Shown: piece after piece, positions 37,873-51,808 of the stretch | Position numbering within the stretch: position 1 is the first letter of the stretch | Layout of the letters: every line of letters begins with the position of its first letter | Assembly (NCBI RefSeq): GCF_051401765.1 | Contig: NW_027480506.1 | Coordinates: 1,178,001 to 1,242,000 of the forward strand | Direction of reading: 5' to 3' | DNA from: Calliopsis andreniformis | Lineage: Eukaryota; Arthropoda; Insecta; Hymenoptera; Andrenidae | Length of the DNA: 64,000 bases | Program-made: the position numbers and the translations under genes | The notes under the pieces: generated by a model | What the model was told of the DNA's origin: nothing | Database searches by the model: none | The model's input: only the letters and a program-made list of their open reading frames with translations

Positions 37873-40762
37873 TTGATGATTGAGGATTGAGGATTGAAGA
37901 TCGAGGATTGGGTATTGAGGATTGAAAAATGAGGATTCAGAATAGAGGATTGAGTATTGGGTATTGAAGATTGAGTATTGAGGATTGAGGATTGAGGATT
38001 GAGAATTGAGGATTGAGGATTGAGGATTGAGTATTGAGTATTGAAAGTTGAGGAGTGATGATTGAGGATTGAGTATTGAGGATTGAGGGTTGAGGATTGA
38101 GGATTGAGGATTGAGGATTGAAGGTTGAGGATTGGCGATTGAGGAGTGACGATTGAGGATTGAGGATTGAGGATTGAGGATTGAGGATTGAAGATTGAGG
38201 ATCGGGGACTGAGTGTTGAGGGTTGAGTGATGAGAATTGATGTTTGTGGATAGAGATTTGAAGATTGCAAATTGTGTATTACGTATTGAAAACTCTGAAC
38301 TGTTGATATTCTATTGAGGATTGAGGATTGGCAACTGATGGTTGAGGACTGAGTGCTGAAGATTGAGGATTGAGGGTTGAGGATTGAGGATTGAGGTTTG
38401 AGGATTGAAGATTGAGGATTGTGTATCGCGGATTGAACATTGAGGATTGAGGATTGAGGATTGAGGATTGTGGGTTGAGGTTTGACTATTGAGGACGAGG
38501 ACTGACGGTTGAGGATTGAGGTTTGAGGATTGAGTATTGATGATTGAAGGTTGAGGATTGTGGACTGTGGATTGTGGATTGATGATTGAGGATTGAAGAC
38601 TGAGTATGAGGGCTGAGGGTTGAGGATTGAGGTTTGAGGACTGAGGACTGAGGATTGAGGATTGAGAGTTGAGGATTGAGGATTGAGGATTGAAGATTGA
38701 GGATTGGGTATTGAGGATTGAAGAATGAGGATTGAGTATTGTGGATTGAGGATTGAGGGTTGAAGATTGAGTATTGAGGATTGAATACTGACGATTGAGG
38801 ATTGAGGACTGAGGATTGAGGATTGAGGATTGAGGATTGAAGATTAAGTATTGAGGATTGAAGATTGAGGATTGAGGTTTGAGGGCTGAGGATTGAGGAT
38901 TGAGGATTGAGGATTGAGGATTGAGTACTGATGATTGAGGATTGAGGATTGAATATTGAGGATTGGGTATCGCGGATTGAACATTGAGGATTGCGGGTTG
39001 AGGATTCAGGATTGAGGATTGAGGACTGAAGATTGTATATTGATGGTTGAAGATAGAGGATTGAGGATTGAGTGTTGTGGATTGAGGACGAGGACTGAGG
39101 GTTGAGTATTGATGCCTGAGGTCTGAGGATTGAGGATTGAGGATTGAGAATTGAGGATTGAGGATTGAGGATTGAGGATTGAGGATTGAGGATTGAGGAC
39201 TGAAGATTGTATATTGATGGTTGAAGGTTGAGGATTGAGGATTGAGGGTTGTGGATTGAGGACGAGGACTGAGGGCTGAGTATTGATGTTTGAGGTCTGA
39301 GGATTGAGGATTGAGGATTGAGAATTGAGGATTGAGGATTGAGGATTGAAGATTGAGTATTGAGGATTGAAGGCTGACGATTGAGGATTGAGGACCGAGG
39401 ATTGAGGATTGAGGATTGTGGATTGAAGATTGAGTATTGAGGATTGAAGGTTGAGGATTCAGGTTTGAGGATTGAAGATTGAGTATTGACGATTGAAGAT
39501 TGAGGATTGAGGATTGAAGATTCAAGATTGAGGATTGACGATTGAGGATGGGGGACTGAGTGTTGAGGGTTGAGTGATGAGAATTGATGTTTGTGGATAG
39601 AGATTTGAAGATTGCAAATTGAGTATTGCGTATTGAAAACTCTGAACTGAGGATATTCTATTGAGGGTTGAGGATTGGCAACTGATTGTTGAGGACTGAG
39701 TGCTGAAGATTGAGGATTCAGGATTGAGGATTCAGGATTGTGGTTTGAGGACTGAGGATTGAGGATTGAGGATTGAGGATTGAGGATTGAGGATTGAGGA
39801 TTGAAGATTGAGGATTGTGTATCGCGGATTGAACATTGCGGATTGAGGATTGAGGATTGAGGATTGAGGATTGAGGACTGAAGATTGTATATTGATCGTT
39901 GAAGATTGAGGATTGAGGATTGAGTGTTGTGGATTGAGGACGAGGACTGAGGGTTGAGTATTGATGTCTGAGGTCTGAGGATTGAGGATTGAGGATTGAG
40001 AATTGAGGATTGAGGATTGAGGATTGAGTATTGAGTATTGAAAGTTGAGGATTGATGATTGAGGATTGAGGATTGAGGATTGAGGGTTGAGGATTGAGGA
40101 TTGAGGATTGAAGATTGAGGATCGGGGACTGTGTGTTGAGGGTTGAGTGATGAGAATTGATGTTTGTGGATAGAGATTTGAAGATTGCAAATTGTGTACT
40201 GCGTATTGAAAACTCTGAACTGTTGATATTCTATTGAGGATTGAGGATTGGCAACTGATGGTTGAGGACTGAGTGCTGAAGGTTGAGGATTGAGGGTTGA
40301 GGATTGAGGATTGAGGTTTGAGGATTGAAGATTGAGGATTGTGTATCGCGGATTGAACATTGAGGATTGAGGATTGAGGATTGAGGATTGTGGGTTGAGG
40401 TTTGACTATTGAGGACGAGGACTGACGGTTGAGGATTGAGGTTTGAGGATTGAGTATTGATGATTGAAGATTGAGGATTGTGGATTGTGGATTGTGGATT
40501 GATGATTGAGGATTGAAGATTGAGGATTGAGGATTGAGGATTGAATATTGAGGACTGGGGACAGAGTGTTGAGGGTTGAGTGGTGAGAATTGATGTTTGT
40601 GGATAGAGATTTGAAGATTGCAGATAGAGTATTGAGTATTGAAAACTCTGAATTGATGATATTCTATTGAGGATTGGGGATTGACAGCTGATTGTTGAGG
40701 TCTGAGGTCTGAAGATTGAGGATTCAGGTTTGAGGATACAGGATTGAGGTTTGAGGACTGAG
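37866..40762 (+). repeat. ~4 kb higher-order repeat, member 3 (shortened)
   Basis: Matches member 1 at offset 8,040 (37.87-40.4 kb) and the end of member 2 at offset 3,828 (M1 cores 40225 and 40658). It keeps the ~376 bp that member 2 lost. It stops near 40762, before the second terminal M1 and the M3 dyad that end members 1 and 2. M1 cores: 38305, 39652, 40225, 40658. Confidence 0.87.
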
Positions 40763-42269
40763 GATTGAGGAGTGACGATTGAGGATAGAGGATTGAGGAT
40801 TGAGGATTGAGGGTTGAAGATTGAGAATCGGGGACTGAGTGTTGAGGGTTGAGTGATGAGAATTGATGTTTGTGGATAGAGCTTTGAAGATTGCAAATTG
40901 AGTATTGCGTATTGAAAACTCTGAACTGTGGATATTCTATTGAGGATTGAGGATTGGCAACTGATTGTTGAGGACTGAGTGCTGAAGATTGAGGATTGAG
41001 GATTGAGGATTGAGGATTGAGGATTGAGGATTGAGGATTGAGGATTGAGGATTGAAGGTTGAGGATTGGGGATTGAGGAGTGACGATTCAGGATTGAGGA
41101 TTGAGGATTGAGGATTGAGGATTGAATATTGAGGATTGGGGTCTGAGTGTTGAGGGTTGAGTGGTGAGAATTGATGTTTGTGGATAGAGATTTGAAGATT
41201 GCGGATTGAGTATTGAGTATTGAAAACTGTGAATTGATGATATTCTATTGAGGATTGAGGATTGACAGCTGACTGTTGAGGTCTGATGTCTGAAGATTGA
41301 GGATTCAGGTTTGAGGATACAGGATTGAGGATTGAGGACTGAGGATTGAGGATTGAGGATTGAGGATTGAGGATTGAAGATTGAGGATTGAGGATTGGGG
41401 ATTGAGGATTGAGGATTGAGGACTGAGGATTGAAGATTGAGTATTGAGCATTGAAGATTGACGATTGAGGATTGAGGATTGAGGATTGAGGATTGAACAT
41501 TGAGGACTGAGTGTTGAGGGTTGTGTAATGGGAATTGATGTTTGTGGATAGAGGTTTGAAGATTGCAGATTGTGTATTGAGTATTGAAAACTGTGAATTG
41601 AGGATATTCTATTTAGGATTGAGGATTGACAACTGATTGTTGAGGACTGAGGGCCGAAGATTGAGGATTCAGGATTGAGGATTCAGAATTGAGGTTTGAG
41701 AACTGAGGATTGAGGATTGAAGATTGAGTATTGAGGATTGAAGGTTGAGGATTGAGAATTGAGGATTGAGTATTGACGATGAGGGCTGAGGGTTGAGGAT
41801 TGAGGTTTGAGGGCTGAGGCCTGAGGATTGAGGATTGAGAATTGAGGATTCAGGATTGAGGATTGAAGATTGAGGATTGGGTATTGAGGATTGAAGAATG
41901 AGTATTGAGGATTGAGGATTGAGTGTTGTGGATTGAGGACGAGGACCGAGGGTTGAGTATTGATGTCTGAGGTCTGAGGATTGAGGATTGAGGATTGAGA
42001 ATTGAGGATTGAGGATTGAGGACTGAGGATTGAGGATTGAGTATTGAGGATTGAATATTGAGGATTGAGGATTGAGGATTGAGGATTGAGAATGAGGGCT
42101 GTGGGTTGAGGATTCATGTTTGAGTATAGAATCCTGAGAATTCAGGATATTCTATTGAGAATTGAGAATTGAGGATTGATGGTTGAGTATTGAGGATTGA
42201 GGATTGAGGATTGAGGATTGAGGATTGAGGACTGAGGATTGAGGACTGAGGATTGAGGATTGAGGATTG
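40763..42269 (+). repeat. Heptamer array with four close M1 or M3 modules
   Basis: M1 cores at 40931, 41239 and 41603 and an M3 dyad at 42127 follow each other at only 0.3-0.5 kb. This is the densest run of modules in the window. The copy at 41603 has the TAATGGGAATT subtype otherwise seen at 57-62 kb, so material related to the right end of the window is present here. Confidence 0.75.
42127..42154. repeat. M3 dyad
   Basis: Full form, followed by GAGAATT where other full copies have GAGCATT. Confidence 0.82.
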
Positions 42270-44188
42270 AGGATTGAAGATTGAGTACTGAGGATTGAAG
42301 TTCGAGGATTGAGGATTGAGTATTGAGGATCGAGGATCGAGGATTGAGGATTGAGTATTGAGGATTGACGCTTGAGGATTGAGGTTTGAGGATGGAGGAT
42401 TGAAGAGAGAGGACTGAGTGTTGGGGTTTGAGTGTTGAGAATAGATGTTTGAGGATTGAGGTTTGATTATTGAATATTGTGAATTGAGTGTGGAACCATG
42501 AGAATACAGGATATTCTATTGAATATTGAGAATTGAGGATTGATGGTTGAGTATTGAGAATGGATGGTTTGGGTTGGGGATTGAGGGTTGTGGATTGAGA
42601 ACGAGGACTGAGGGTTGAGTATTGATGTTTGAGGTCTGAGGATTGAGGATCGAGGATTGAGAGTTGAGGATTGAGGATTGAGGATTGAAGATTGAGGATA
42701 GGGTATTGAGGATTGAAGAATGAGGATTGACGATTGAGGATTGAGGATTGAGGATTGAAGATTGAGTATTGAGGATTGAAGACTGACGATTGAGGATTGA
42801 GGTTTGTGGACTGAGGACTGAGGATTGAGGGTTGAGAAGTGAGGATTGAAGATTCAGGATTGAAGGTTTAGAATTGGGTATTGAGGATTGAAGAGTGAGG
42901 ATTGGGGATTGAGGATTGAGGATTGAAGGTTGAGGATTGAGTACTGAGGATTGAGGGTTGAGGATTGAGGATTTAGTATTGACGCTTGAGGATTGAGGAT
43001 TGAGGATGGAGGATTGATGGTTGAGTATTGAGGATTGATGGTTGAGGGTTGTGTGTTGAATATTGAGGATGGAGGATTGAGGTTTGAGGATTGAGGATTG
43101 AGGATAGAGGACTGAGGACTGAGGATTGAGGATGGAGCATTGAGGATTGAAGATTGAGGACTGGGGAATGAGGATTGAAGATTGAGGATTAAGGATTGAG
43201 GATTGTGGATTGAGGATCTAGGATTGGAGATTGATTATTGAGGATTGAGGATTGACAATTGAGGATTGAGGATTGATAATTGAGAATTGAGGATGAGGAC
43301 TGAGGGTTGAGGATTGAGGTTATAGGAATGAGGATTGAGGATTGAGGATTGAGGATTGAGGATTGAGGATTGAGGATTGAGGATTGTGGATTGAGGATTG
43401 AATATTGACGATTAAGGATTGAGGATGGAGTACTGAGGATTGAAGATTGAGGACTGAGGATTGAGGATTGAGTATTGAGGATTGAGGATTGAGGATTGAG
43501 GATTGAAGATTGAGCCTTGAGGATTGAAGATTGAGGATTGAGGATTGAGGACTGAGGATTGAGGTTTGAGGATTGAGGATTGAAGATTGAGGGTTGATGA
43601 TTGAGGATTGAGTATTGAGGATTGAGGATTGAGGATTGAGGATTGAAGGTTGAGTATTGAGGATTGAAGATTGAGGATTGAGGAATGAGGATTGAGGACA
43701 GAGGATGAGGGCTGAGGGTTGAGGATTGAGGTTTGAGGACTGAGGACTGAGGATTGAGGGTTGAGAAGTGAGGATTGAGGATTCAGGATTGAAGGTTTAG
43801 GATTGGGTATTGAGGATTGAAGAGCGAGGATTGAGGATTGAGTATTGAGGATTGAAGATTGAGGATTGAGTACTGAGGATTGAGGGTTGAGGATTGAGGA
43901 TTGAGGATTGACGCTTGAGGATTGAGGGTTGAGGATGGAGGATTGATGGTTGAGTATTGAGGATTGATGGTTGAGGGTTGTGTGTTGAATATTGAGGATG
44001 GAGGGTTGAAGTTTGAGGATTGAGGATTGAGGATAGAGGACTGAGCACAGAGGATTGAGGATGGAGCATTGAGGATTGAAGATTGAGGACTGGGGAATGA
44101 GGATTGAAGATTGAGGATTAAGGATTGAGGATTGTGGATTGAGGATCTAGGATTTTAGATTGATTATAGAGGATTGAAGATTGAGGAT
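42270..44188 (+). repeat. Segment G, copy 1
   Basis: Matches 50009-51808, at offset 7,739 to about 43.14 kb and 7,620 after about 43.26 kb. The second copy lacks 119 bp (17 heptamers) in between. It contains a decayed M3 (core 42510) with ACCATGA in place of ATCCTGA and two GTGTGTTGAA markers (43051, 43980). Confidence 0.88.
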
Positions 44189-44299
44189 TGAGGATTGAGG
44201 ATTGAGTATTGATAATTCAGAATTCAGGATGAGGACTGAGGGTTGAGGATTGAGGTTTGAGGATTGAGGATTGAGGATAGAGGACTGAGGATTGAGGAT

Positions 44300-44810
44300 T
44301 GAGGATTGAGGTTTGAGGATGAGGGCTGAGGGTTGAGGATTGAGGTTTGAGGACTGAGGACTGTGGATTGAGGATTGAGAATTGAGGATTGAGTATTGAG
44401 GATTGAAGATTGAGGATTGGGTATTGAATATTGAAGAATGAGGATTGAGGATTGAGGATTGAGGATTGAGTGTTGAGGATTGAAGATTGAGTATTGAGGG
44501 TTTAAGACTGACGACTGAGGATTGAGGATTGAGGATTGAGGATTGAGGATTGAGGATTGAGGTTTGAGGATGAGGGCTGAGGGTTGAGGATTGAGGTTTG
44601 AGGACTGAGGACTGTGGATTGAGGATTGAGAATTGAGGATTGAGTATTGAGGATTGAAGATTGAGGATTGGGTATTGAATATTGAAGAATGAGGATTGAG
44701 GATTGAGGATTGAGGATTGAGTGTTGAGGATTGAAGATTGAGTATTGAGGGTTTAAGACTGACGACTGAGGATTGAGGATTGAGGATTGAGGATTGAGGA
44801 TTGAGGATTG
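44300..44810 (+). repeat. 251 bp tandem duplication
   Basis: Two units, each starting near GAGGTTTGAGG and an M5 module. Checks: GATGAGGGCT at 44318 and 44569, GTTTAAGACT at 44500 and 44751. The period is 36 heptamers less one base because M5 contains a 6 bp unit. Confidence 0.88.
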
Positions 44811-45600
44811 AAGGTTGAGTATTGAGGATTCAAGATTGAGGATTGAGGATTGAGGATTGAGGATTGAGGATTGAATATTGAGGATTGGGGACTGAGTGTT
44901 GAGGGTTGAGTGGTGAGAATTGATGTTTGTGGATAGAGATTTGAAGATTGCAGATTGAGTATTGAGTATTGAAAACTGTGAATTGATGATATTCTATTGA
45001 GGATTGAGGATTGACAGCTGTTTGTTGAGGTCTGAGGTCTGAAGATTGAGGATTCAGGATTGAGGATACAGGATTGAGGTTTGAGGACTGAGGATTGAGG
45101 ATTGAGGATTGAGGATTGAGGATGGAGGATTGAGGATTGAGGATTGAGGATGAGGGCTGAGGGTTGAGGATTGAGGTTTGAGGACTGAGGACTGAGGATT
45201 GAGGATTGAGAATTGAGGATTGAGTATTGAGGATTGAGGATTGAGGATTGGGTATTGAGGATTGAAGAAAGAGGATTGAGCATTGAGGATTGAGGATTGA
45301 GTGTAGAGGATTGAAGATTGTGTATTGAGGGTTTAAGACTGACGATTGAGTATTGAGGAATGAAGATTGAGGATTGGGTATTGAGGATTGAAGAATGAGG
45401 ATTGAGGATTGAGGATTGAGTATTGAAGATTGAGGATTCAAGATTCAGTATTGAGGATTGAAGATTGGGAACTGAGGATTGAGGATTGAACATTGAGGAC
45501 TGAGTGTTGAGTGTTGAGTGATGAGAATTGATGTTTGTGGATAGAGATTTGAAGATTGCAGATTGAGTATTGAGTATTGAAAACTTTGAATTGAGGATAT
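44810..45600 (+). repeat. Diverged copy of the segment B left part
   Basis: The run from the CAAGATT unit through an M1 with the TGGTGAG variant and an M5 module resembles 21.77-22.4 kb and the matching part of B1. Here the M1 (core 44988) is complete, whereas the three copies at 5857, 21919 and 22549 are shortened. This copy therefore keeps the unshortened state. Confidence 0.6.
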
Positions 45601-48059
45601 TCTATTGAAGACTGAGGATTGAGGATTGGGGATGAGGGCTGAGGCTTGAGGATTGAGGTTTGAGGACTGAGGACTGAAGATCGAGGATTGAGAATTGAGG
45701 ATTGAGTACTGAGGATTGAAGATTGAGGATTGGGTATAGAGGATTGAAGAATGAGGATTGAGGATTGAGGATTGAGGATTGAGGATTGAGGATTTAAGAT
45801 TGAGGATTGAGGATTGAGGATTGAGTATTGAAGATTGAGGATTCAAGATTCAGTATTGAGGATTGAAGATTGGGAACTGAGGAATGAGGATTGAACATCG
45901 AGGACTGAGTGCTGAGTGTTGAGTGATGAGAATTGATGTTTGTGGATAGAGATTTGAAGATTGGAGATTGAGTATTGAGTATTGAAAACTTTGAATTGAG
46001 GATATTCTATTGAGGATTGAGGATGGACAACTGATTGTTGAGGACTGAGGTCTGAAGATTGAGGATTCAGGATTGAGGATTCAGAATTGAGGTTTGAGGA
46101 CTAAGGATTGAGGATTGAAGACTGAGGTTTGAGGATTGGGGATGAGGGCTGAGGGTTGATGATTGAGGTTTGAGGACTGAGGACTGAAGATCGAGGATTG
46201 AGAATTGAGGATTGAGTACTGAGGATTGAAGACTGAGGATTGGGTATAGAGGATTGAAGGATGAGGATTGAGGATTGAAGATTGAGTATTGAGGATTGAA
46301 GACTGACGATTGAGGATTGAGGATTGAGGATTGAGGATTGAGGATTGAAGATTGAGTATTGAGGATTGCTGATTGAGGATTGAGGATTGAGGATTGGGGA
46401 TTGAGGATTGAGGATTGAGGTTTGAGGACTGAGGACTGAGGATTCAGGATTGAGGATTGAGGATTGAAGGTTCAGTATTGAGGATTGAAGATTGGGAATT
46501 GATGATTGAGGATTAAACATTGAGGACTGAGTGTTGAGGGTTGAGTGATGAGAATTGATGTTTGTGGATAGAGATTTGAAGATTGCAGATTGAATATTGA
46601 GTATTGAAAACTTTGAATTGAGGATATTCTATTGAGGATTGCGGATTGACAACTAATTGTTGAGGACTGAGTGCTGAAGATTGAGGATTCAGGATTGAGG
46701 ATTCAGGATTGTGGTTTGAGGGCTGAGGATTGAGGACTGAGGATTGAGGATTGAGGATTGAGGATTGAGGATTGAAGACTGAGGATTGAGGATTGAGGAT
46801 GAGGGCTGAGGGTTGAGGATTGAGGTTTGAGGACTGAGGACTGAGGATCGAGGATTGAGAATTGAGGATTGAGGATTGAGGATTGAAGATTGAGGATTGT
46901 GTATAGAGGATTGAAGAATGAGGATTGAGGATTGAGGATTGTGGATTGAGGATTGAAGATTGAGTATTGAGGATTGAAGACTGACGCTTGAGGATTGAGG
47001 ATTGAGGATTGAGGATTGAGGATTGAGGACTGAAGATTGAGTATTGAGGATTGAAGATCGAGGATTGAGGATTTAGGATTGAGGATTGAGGATTGAAGGT
47101 TGAGGATGAGGGCTGAGGGTTGAGGATTGGGGTTTGAGGATTGATGATTGACGATTGAGGATTGAAGATTGAGGATTGGGTATCGCGGATTGAACATTGA
47201 GGATTGAGGATTGAGGATCGAGGATTGATGATTGAGGACTGGGTATTGAGGATTGAAGAATGAGGATTGAGGATTGAGGATTGAGGATTGAGGATTGAGG
47301 ATTGAGGATTGAGGATTGAGGACTGAGTTTTGAGGGTTGAGTGATGAGAATTGATGTTTGCGGATACAGGTTTGAAGATTGCAGATTGAGTATTGAGTAT
47401 TGAAAGCTGTGAATTGATGATATTCTATTGAGGATTGGGGATTGACAGCTGATTGTTGAGGTCTGAGGTCTGAAGATTGAGGATTCAGGGTTGAGGATAC
47501 AGGATTGAGGTTTGAGGACTGAGGATTGAGGATTGAGGATTGAGGATTGAGGTTTGAGGACTGAGGACTGAGGATTGAGGGTTGAGAAGTGAGGATTGAA
47601 GATTCAGGATTGAAGGTTTAGAATTGGGTATTGAGGATTGAAGAATGAGGATTGAGGATTGAGGATTGAGGATTGAAGGTTGAGGATTGAGTACTGAGGA
47701 TTGAGGATTGAGGATTGAGGATTGAGGATTGACGCTTGAGGATTGAGGATTGAGGATGGAGGATTGATGGTTGAGTATTGAGGATTGATGGTTGAGGGTT
47801 GTGTGTTGAATATTGAGGATGGAGGAATGAGGATTGAGGATTGAGGATTGAGGATTGAGTATTGAGGATTGAGGATTGAGGATTGAGGATTGAAGATTGA
47901 GTCTTGAGGATTGAAGATTGAGGATTGGGGATTGAGTATTGAGGATTGAGGATTGAGGATTGAGGATTGAAGATTGAGTCTTGAGGATTGAAGATTGAGG
48001 ATTGGGGATTGAGGATTGAGGATTGAGGATTGAGGTTTGAGGATTGAAGATTGAGGATT
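45601..48059 (+). repeat. Heptamer array, mixed modules, not placed in a larger copy
   Basis: This stretch has M1 cores at 46001, 46623 and 47419, several M5 modules, one M4 near 47180 and one GTGTGTTGAA marker at 47801. I could not align it as a block to another part of the window beyond individual modules. No unique sequence or gene is seen in it. Confidence 0.7.
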
Positions 48060-49880
48060 GTGTATCGCGGATTGAACATTGAGGGTTGAGGATTGAGGAT
48101 TGAGGACTGTGGATTGAGGTTTGACTATTGAGGATGAGGACTGACGGTTGAGGATTGAGGTTTGAGGATTGAGTATTGGTGATTGAAGATTGAGGATTGT
48201 GGATTGTGGATTGTGGATTGATGATTGAGGATTGAAGATTGAGGATGAGGGCTGAGGGTTGAGGATTGAGGTTTGAGGACTGAGGACTGAGGATTGAGGA
48301 TTGAGAATTGAGGATTGAGGACTGAGGATTGAAGATTGAGGATTGGGTATTGAGGATTGAAGGATGAGGATTGAGTATTGTGGATTGAGGATTGAGGATT
48401 GAAGATTGAGTATTGAGGATTGAAGACTGACGATTGAGGATTGAGGACTGAGGATTGAGGATTGAGGATTGAGGATTGACGATTGAGTATTGATGATTGA
48501 AGATTGAGGATTGAGATTTGAGGGCTGAGGATTGAGGATTGAGGATTGAGGATTGAGGATTGAGTATTGATGATTGAGGATTGAGGATTGAAGATTGAGG
48601 ATTGGGTATCGCGGATTGAACATTGAGGATTGAGGATTGAGGATTCAGGATTGAGGATTGAGGACTGAAGATTGTATATTGATGGTTGAATGTTGAGGAT
48701 TGAGGATTGAGTGTTGTGGATTGAGGACGAGGACTGAGGGTTGAGTGTTGATGCCTGAGGTATGAGGATTGAGGATTGAGTATTGAGAATTGAGGACTGA
48801 GGATTGAGGACTGAAGATTGAGGATTGAGTATTGAGGATTGAAGATTGAGGATTGAGGATTGAGGACTGAGGAATGAAAATTGGGGGTTGAGGGTTGAGG
48901 ATTGAGGATTGAAGATTGAGTATTGACGATTGAAGATTGAGGATTGAGGATTGAGGATTCAGGATTGAGGATTGAAGATTGAGGATGGGGGACTGAGTGC
49001 TGAGGGTTGAGTGATGAGAATTGATGTTTGTGGATAGAGATTTGAAGATTGCAAATTGAGTATTGCGTATTGAAAACTCTGAACTGAGGATATTCTATTG
49101 AGGATTGAGGATTGGCAACTGATTGTTGAGGACTGAGTGCTGAAGATTGAGGATTCAGGATTGAGGATTCAGGATTGTGGTTTGAGGACTGAGGATTGAC
49201 GATTGAGGATTGAGGATTGAGGATTGAGGATTGAGGATTGAAGATTGAGGATTGTGTATCGCGGATTGAACATTGTGGATTGAGGATTGAGGGTTGAGGA
49301 TTGAGGATTGAGGACTGAAGATTGTATATTGATGGTTGAAGATTGAGGATTGAGGATTGAGTGTTGTGGATTGAGGACGAGGACTGAGGGTTGAGTATTG
49401 ATGTCTGAGGTCTGAGGATTGAGGATTGAGGATTGAGAATTGAGGATTGAGGATTGAGGATTGAGTATTGAATATTGAAAGTTGAGGATTGGTGATTGAG
49501 GATTGAGGATTGAGGATTGAGGATTGATGGTTGAGGATTGAGGATTGAGGATTGAGGATTGAAGGTTGAGGATTGGCGATTGAGGAGTGACGATTGAGGA
49601 TTGAGGATTGAGGATTGAGGATTGAGGGTTGAAGATTGAGGATCGGGGACTGAGTGTTGAGGGTTGAGTGATGAGAATTGATGTTTGTGGATAGAGCTTT
49701 GAAGATTGCAAATTGAGTATTGCGTATTGAAAACTCTGAACTGTGGATATTCTACTGAGGATTGAGGATTGGCAACTGATTGTTGAGGACTGAGTGCTGA
49801 AGATTGAGGATTGAGGATTGAGGATTGAGGATTGAGGATTGAGGATTGAAGATTGAGGATTGTGTATCGCGGATTGAACA
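48060..49880 (+). repeat. Diverged copy of segment E
   Basis: The order of M4 (48062, 48607), M1 (49089), M4 (49256), M1 (49746) and M4 (49866) parallels that at 18667-20587 and 30384-32306. About 200 bp is missing between the second M4 and the first M1. More single-unit differences are seen than among the other E copies, which suggests an older copy that has escaped recent homogenisation. Confidence 0.65.
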
Positions 49881-50008
49881 TTGAGGATTGAGGATTGAGG
49901 ATTGAGGATTGAGGATTGAGGAATGAGTGTTGTGGATTGAGGACGAGGACCGAGGGTTGAGTATTGATGTCTGAGGTCTGAGGATTGAGGATTGAGGATT
50001 GAGGATTG

Positions 50009-51808
50009 AGGATTGAAGATTGAGTACTGAGGATTGAAGTTTGAGGATTGAGGATTGAGTATTGAGGATCGAGGATCGAGGATTGAGGATTGAGGATTGA
50101 GGATTGACGCTTGAGGATTGAGGTTTGAGGATGGAGGATTGAAGAGAGAGGACTGAGTGTTGGGGTTTGAGTGTTGAGAATAGATGTTTGAGGATTGAGG
50201 TTTGATTACTGAATATTGTGAACTGAGTGTGGAACCATGAGAATTCAGGATATTCTATTGAATATTGAGAATTGAGGATTGATGGTTGAGTATTGAGGAT
50301 GGATGGTTTGGGTTGGGGATTGAGGGTTGTGGATTGAGAACGAGGACTGAGGGTTGAGTATTGATGTTTGAGGTCTGAGGATCGAGGACCGAGGATTGAG
50401 AGTTGAGGATTGAGGATTGAGGATTGAAGATTGAGGATAGGGTATTGAGGATTGAAGAATGAGGATTGAGGATTGAGGATTGAGGATTGAGGATTGAAGA
50501 TTGAGCATTGAGGATTGAAGACTGACGATTGAGGATTGAGGTTTGAGGACTGAGGACTGAGGATTGAGGGTTGAGAAGTGAGGATTGAAGATTCAGGATT
50601 GAAGGTTTAGAATTGGGTATTGAGGATTGAAGAGTGAGGATTGGGGATTGAGGATTGAGGATTGAAGGTTGAGGATTGAGTACTGAGGATTGAGGGTTGA
50701 GGATTGAGGATTGAGGATTGACGCTTGAGGATTGAGGATTGAGGATGGAGGATTGATGGTTGAGTATTGAGGATTGATGGTTGAGGGTTGTGTGTTGAAT
50801 ATTGAGGATGGAGGATTGAGGTTTGAGGATTGAGGATTGAGGATAGAGGACTGAGGACTGAGGATTGAGGATGGAGCATTGAGGATTGAGGATTGATAAT
50901 TGAGAATTGAGGATGAGGACTGAGGGTTGAGGATTGAGGTTATAGGAATGAGGATTGAGGATTGAGGATTGAGGATTGAGGATTGAGGATTGAGGATTGA
51001 GGATTGTGGATTGAGGATTGAATATTGACGATTAAGGATTGAGGATTGAGTACTGAGGATTGAAGATTGAGGACTGAGGATTGAGGATTGAGTATTGAGG
51101 GTTGAGGATTGAGGATTGAGGATTGAAGATTGAGCCTTGAGGATTGAAGATTGAGGATTGAGGATTGAGGACTGAGGATTGAGGTTTGAGGATTGAGGAT
51201 TGAAGATTGAGGGTTGATGATTGAGGATTGAGTATTGAGGATTGAGGATTGAGGATTGAGGATTGAAGGTTGAGTATTGAGGATTGAAGATTGAGGATTG
51301 AGGAATGAGGATTGAGGACAGAGGATGAGGGCTGAGGGTTGAGGATTGAGGTTTGAGGACTCAGGACTGAGGATTGAGGGTTGAGAAGTGAGGATTGAGG
51401 ATTCAGGATTGAAGGTTTAGGATTGGGTATTGAGGATTGAAGAGCGAGGATTCAGGATTGAGGATTGAGGATTGAAGATTGAGGATTGAGTACTGAGGAT
51501 TGAGGGTTGAGGATTGAGGATTGAGGATTGACGCTTAAGGATTGAGTGTTGAGGATGGAGGATTGATGGTTGAGTATTGAGGATTGATGGTTGAGGGTTG
51601 TGTGTTGAATATTGAGGATGGAGGGTTGAAGTTTGAGGATTGAGGATCGAGGATAGAGGACTGAGGACAGAGGATTGAGGATGGAGCATTGAGGATTGAA
51701 GATTGAGGACTGGGGAATGAGGATTGAAGATTGAGGATTAAGGATTGAGGATTGTGGATTGAGGATCTAGGATTGGAGATTGATTATAGCGGACTGAAGA
51801 TTGAGGAT
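50009..51808 (+). repeat. Segment G, copy 2
   Basis: Counterpart of 42270-44188 with a 119 bp deletion near 50.88 kb. It holds a decayed M3 (core 50249) and GTGTGTTGAA markers at 50790 and 51600. A third unit with the same marker follows at 52312, outside the matched block. Confidence 0.87.
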
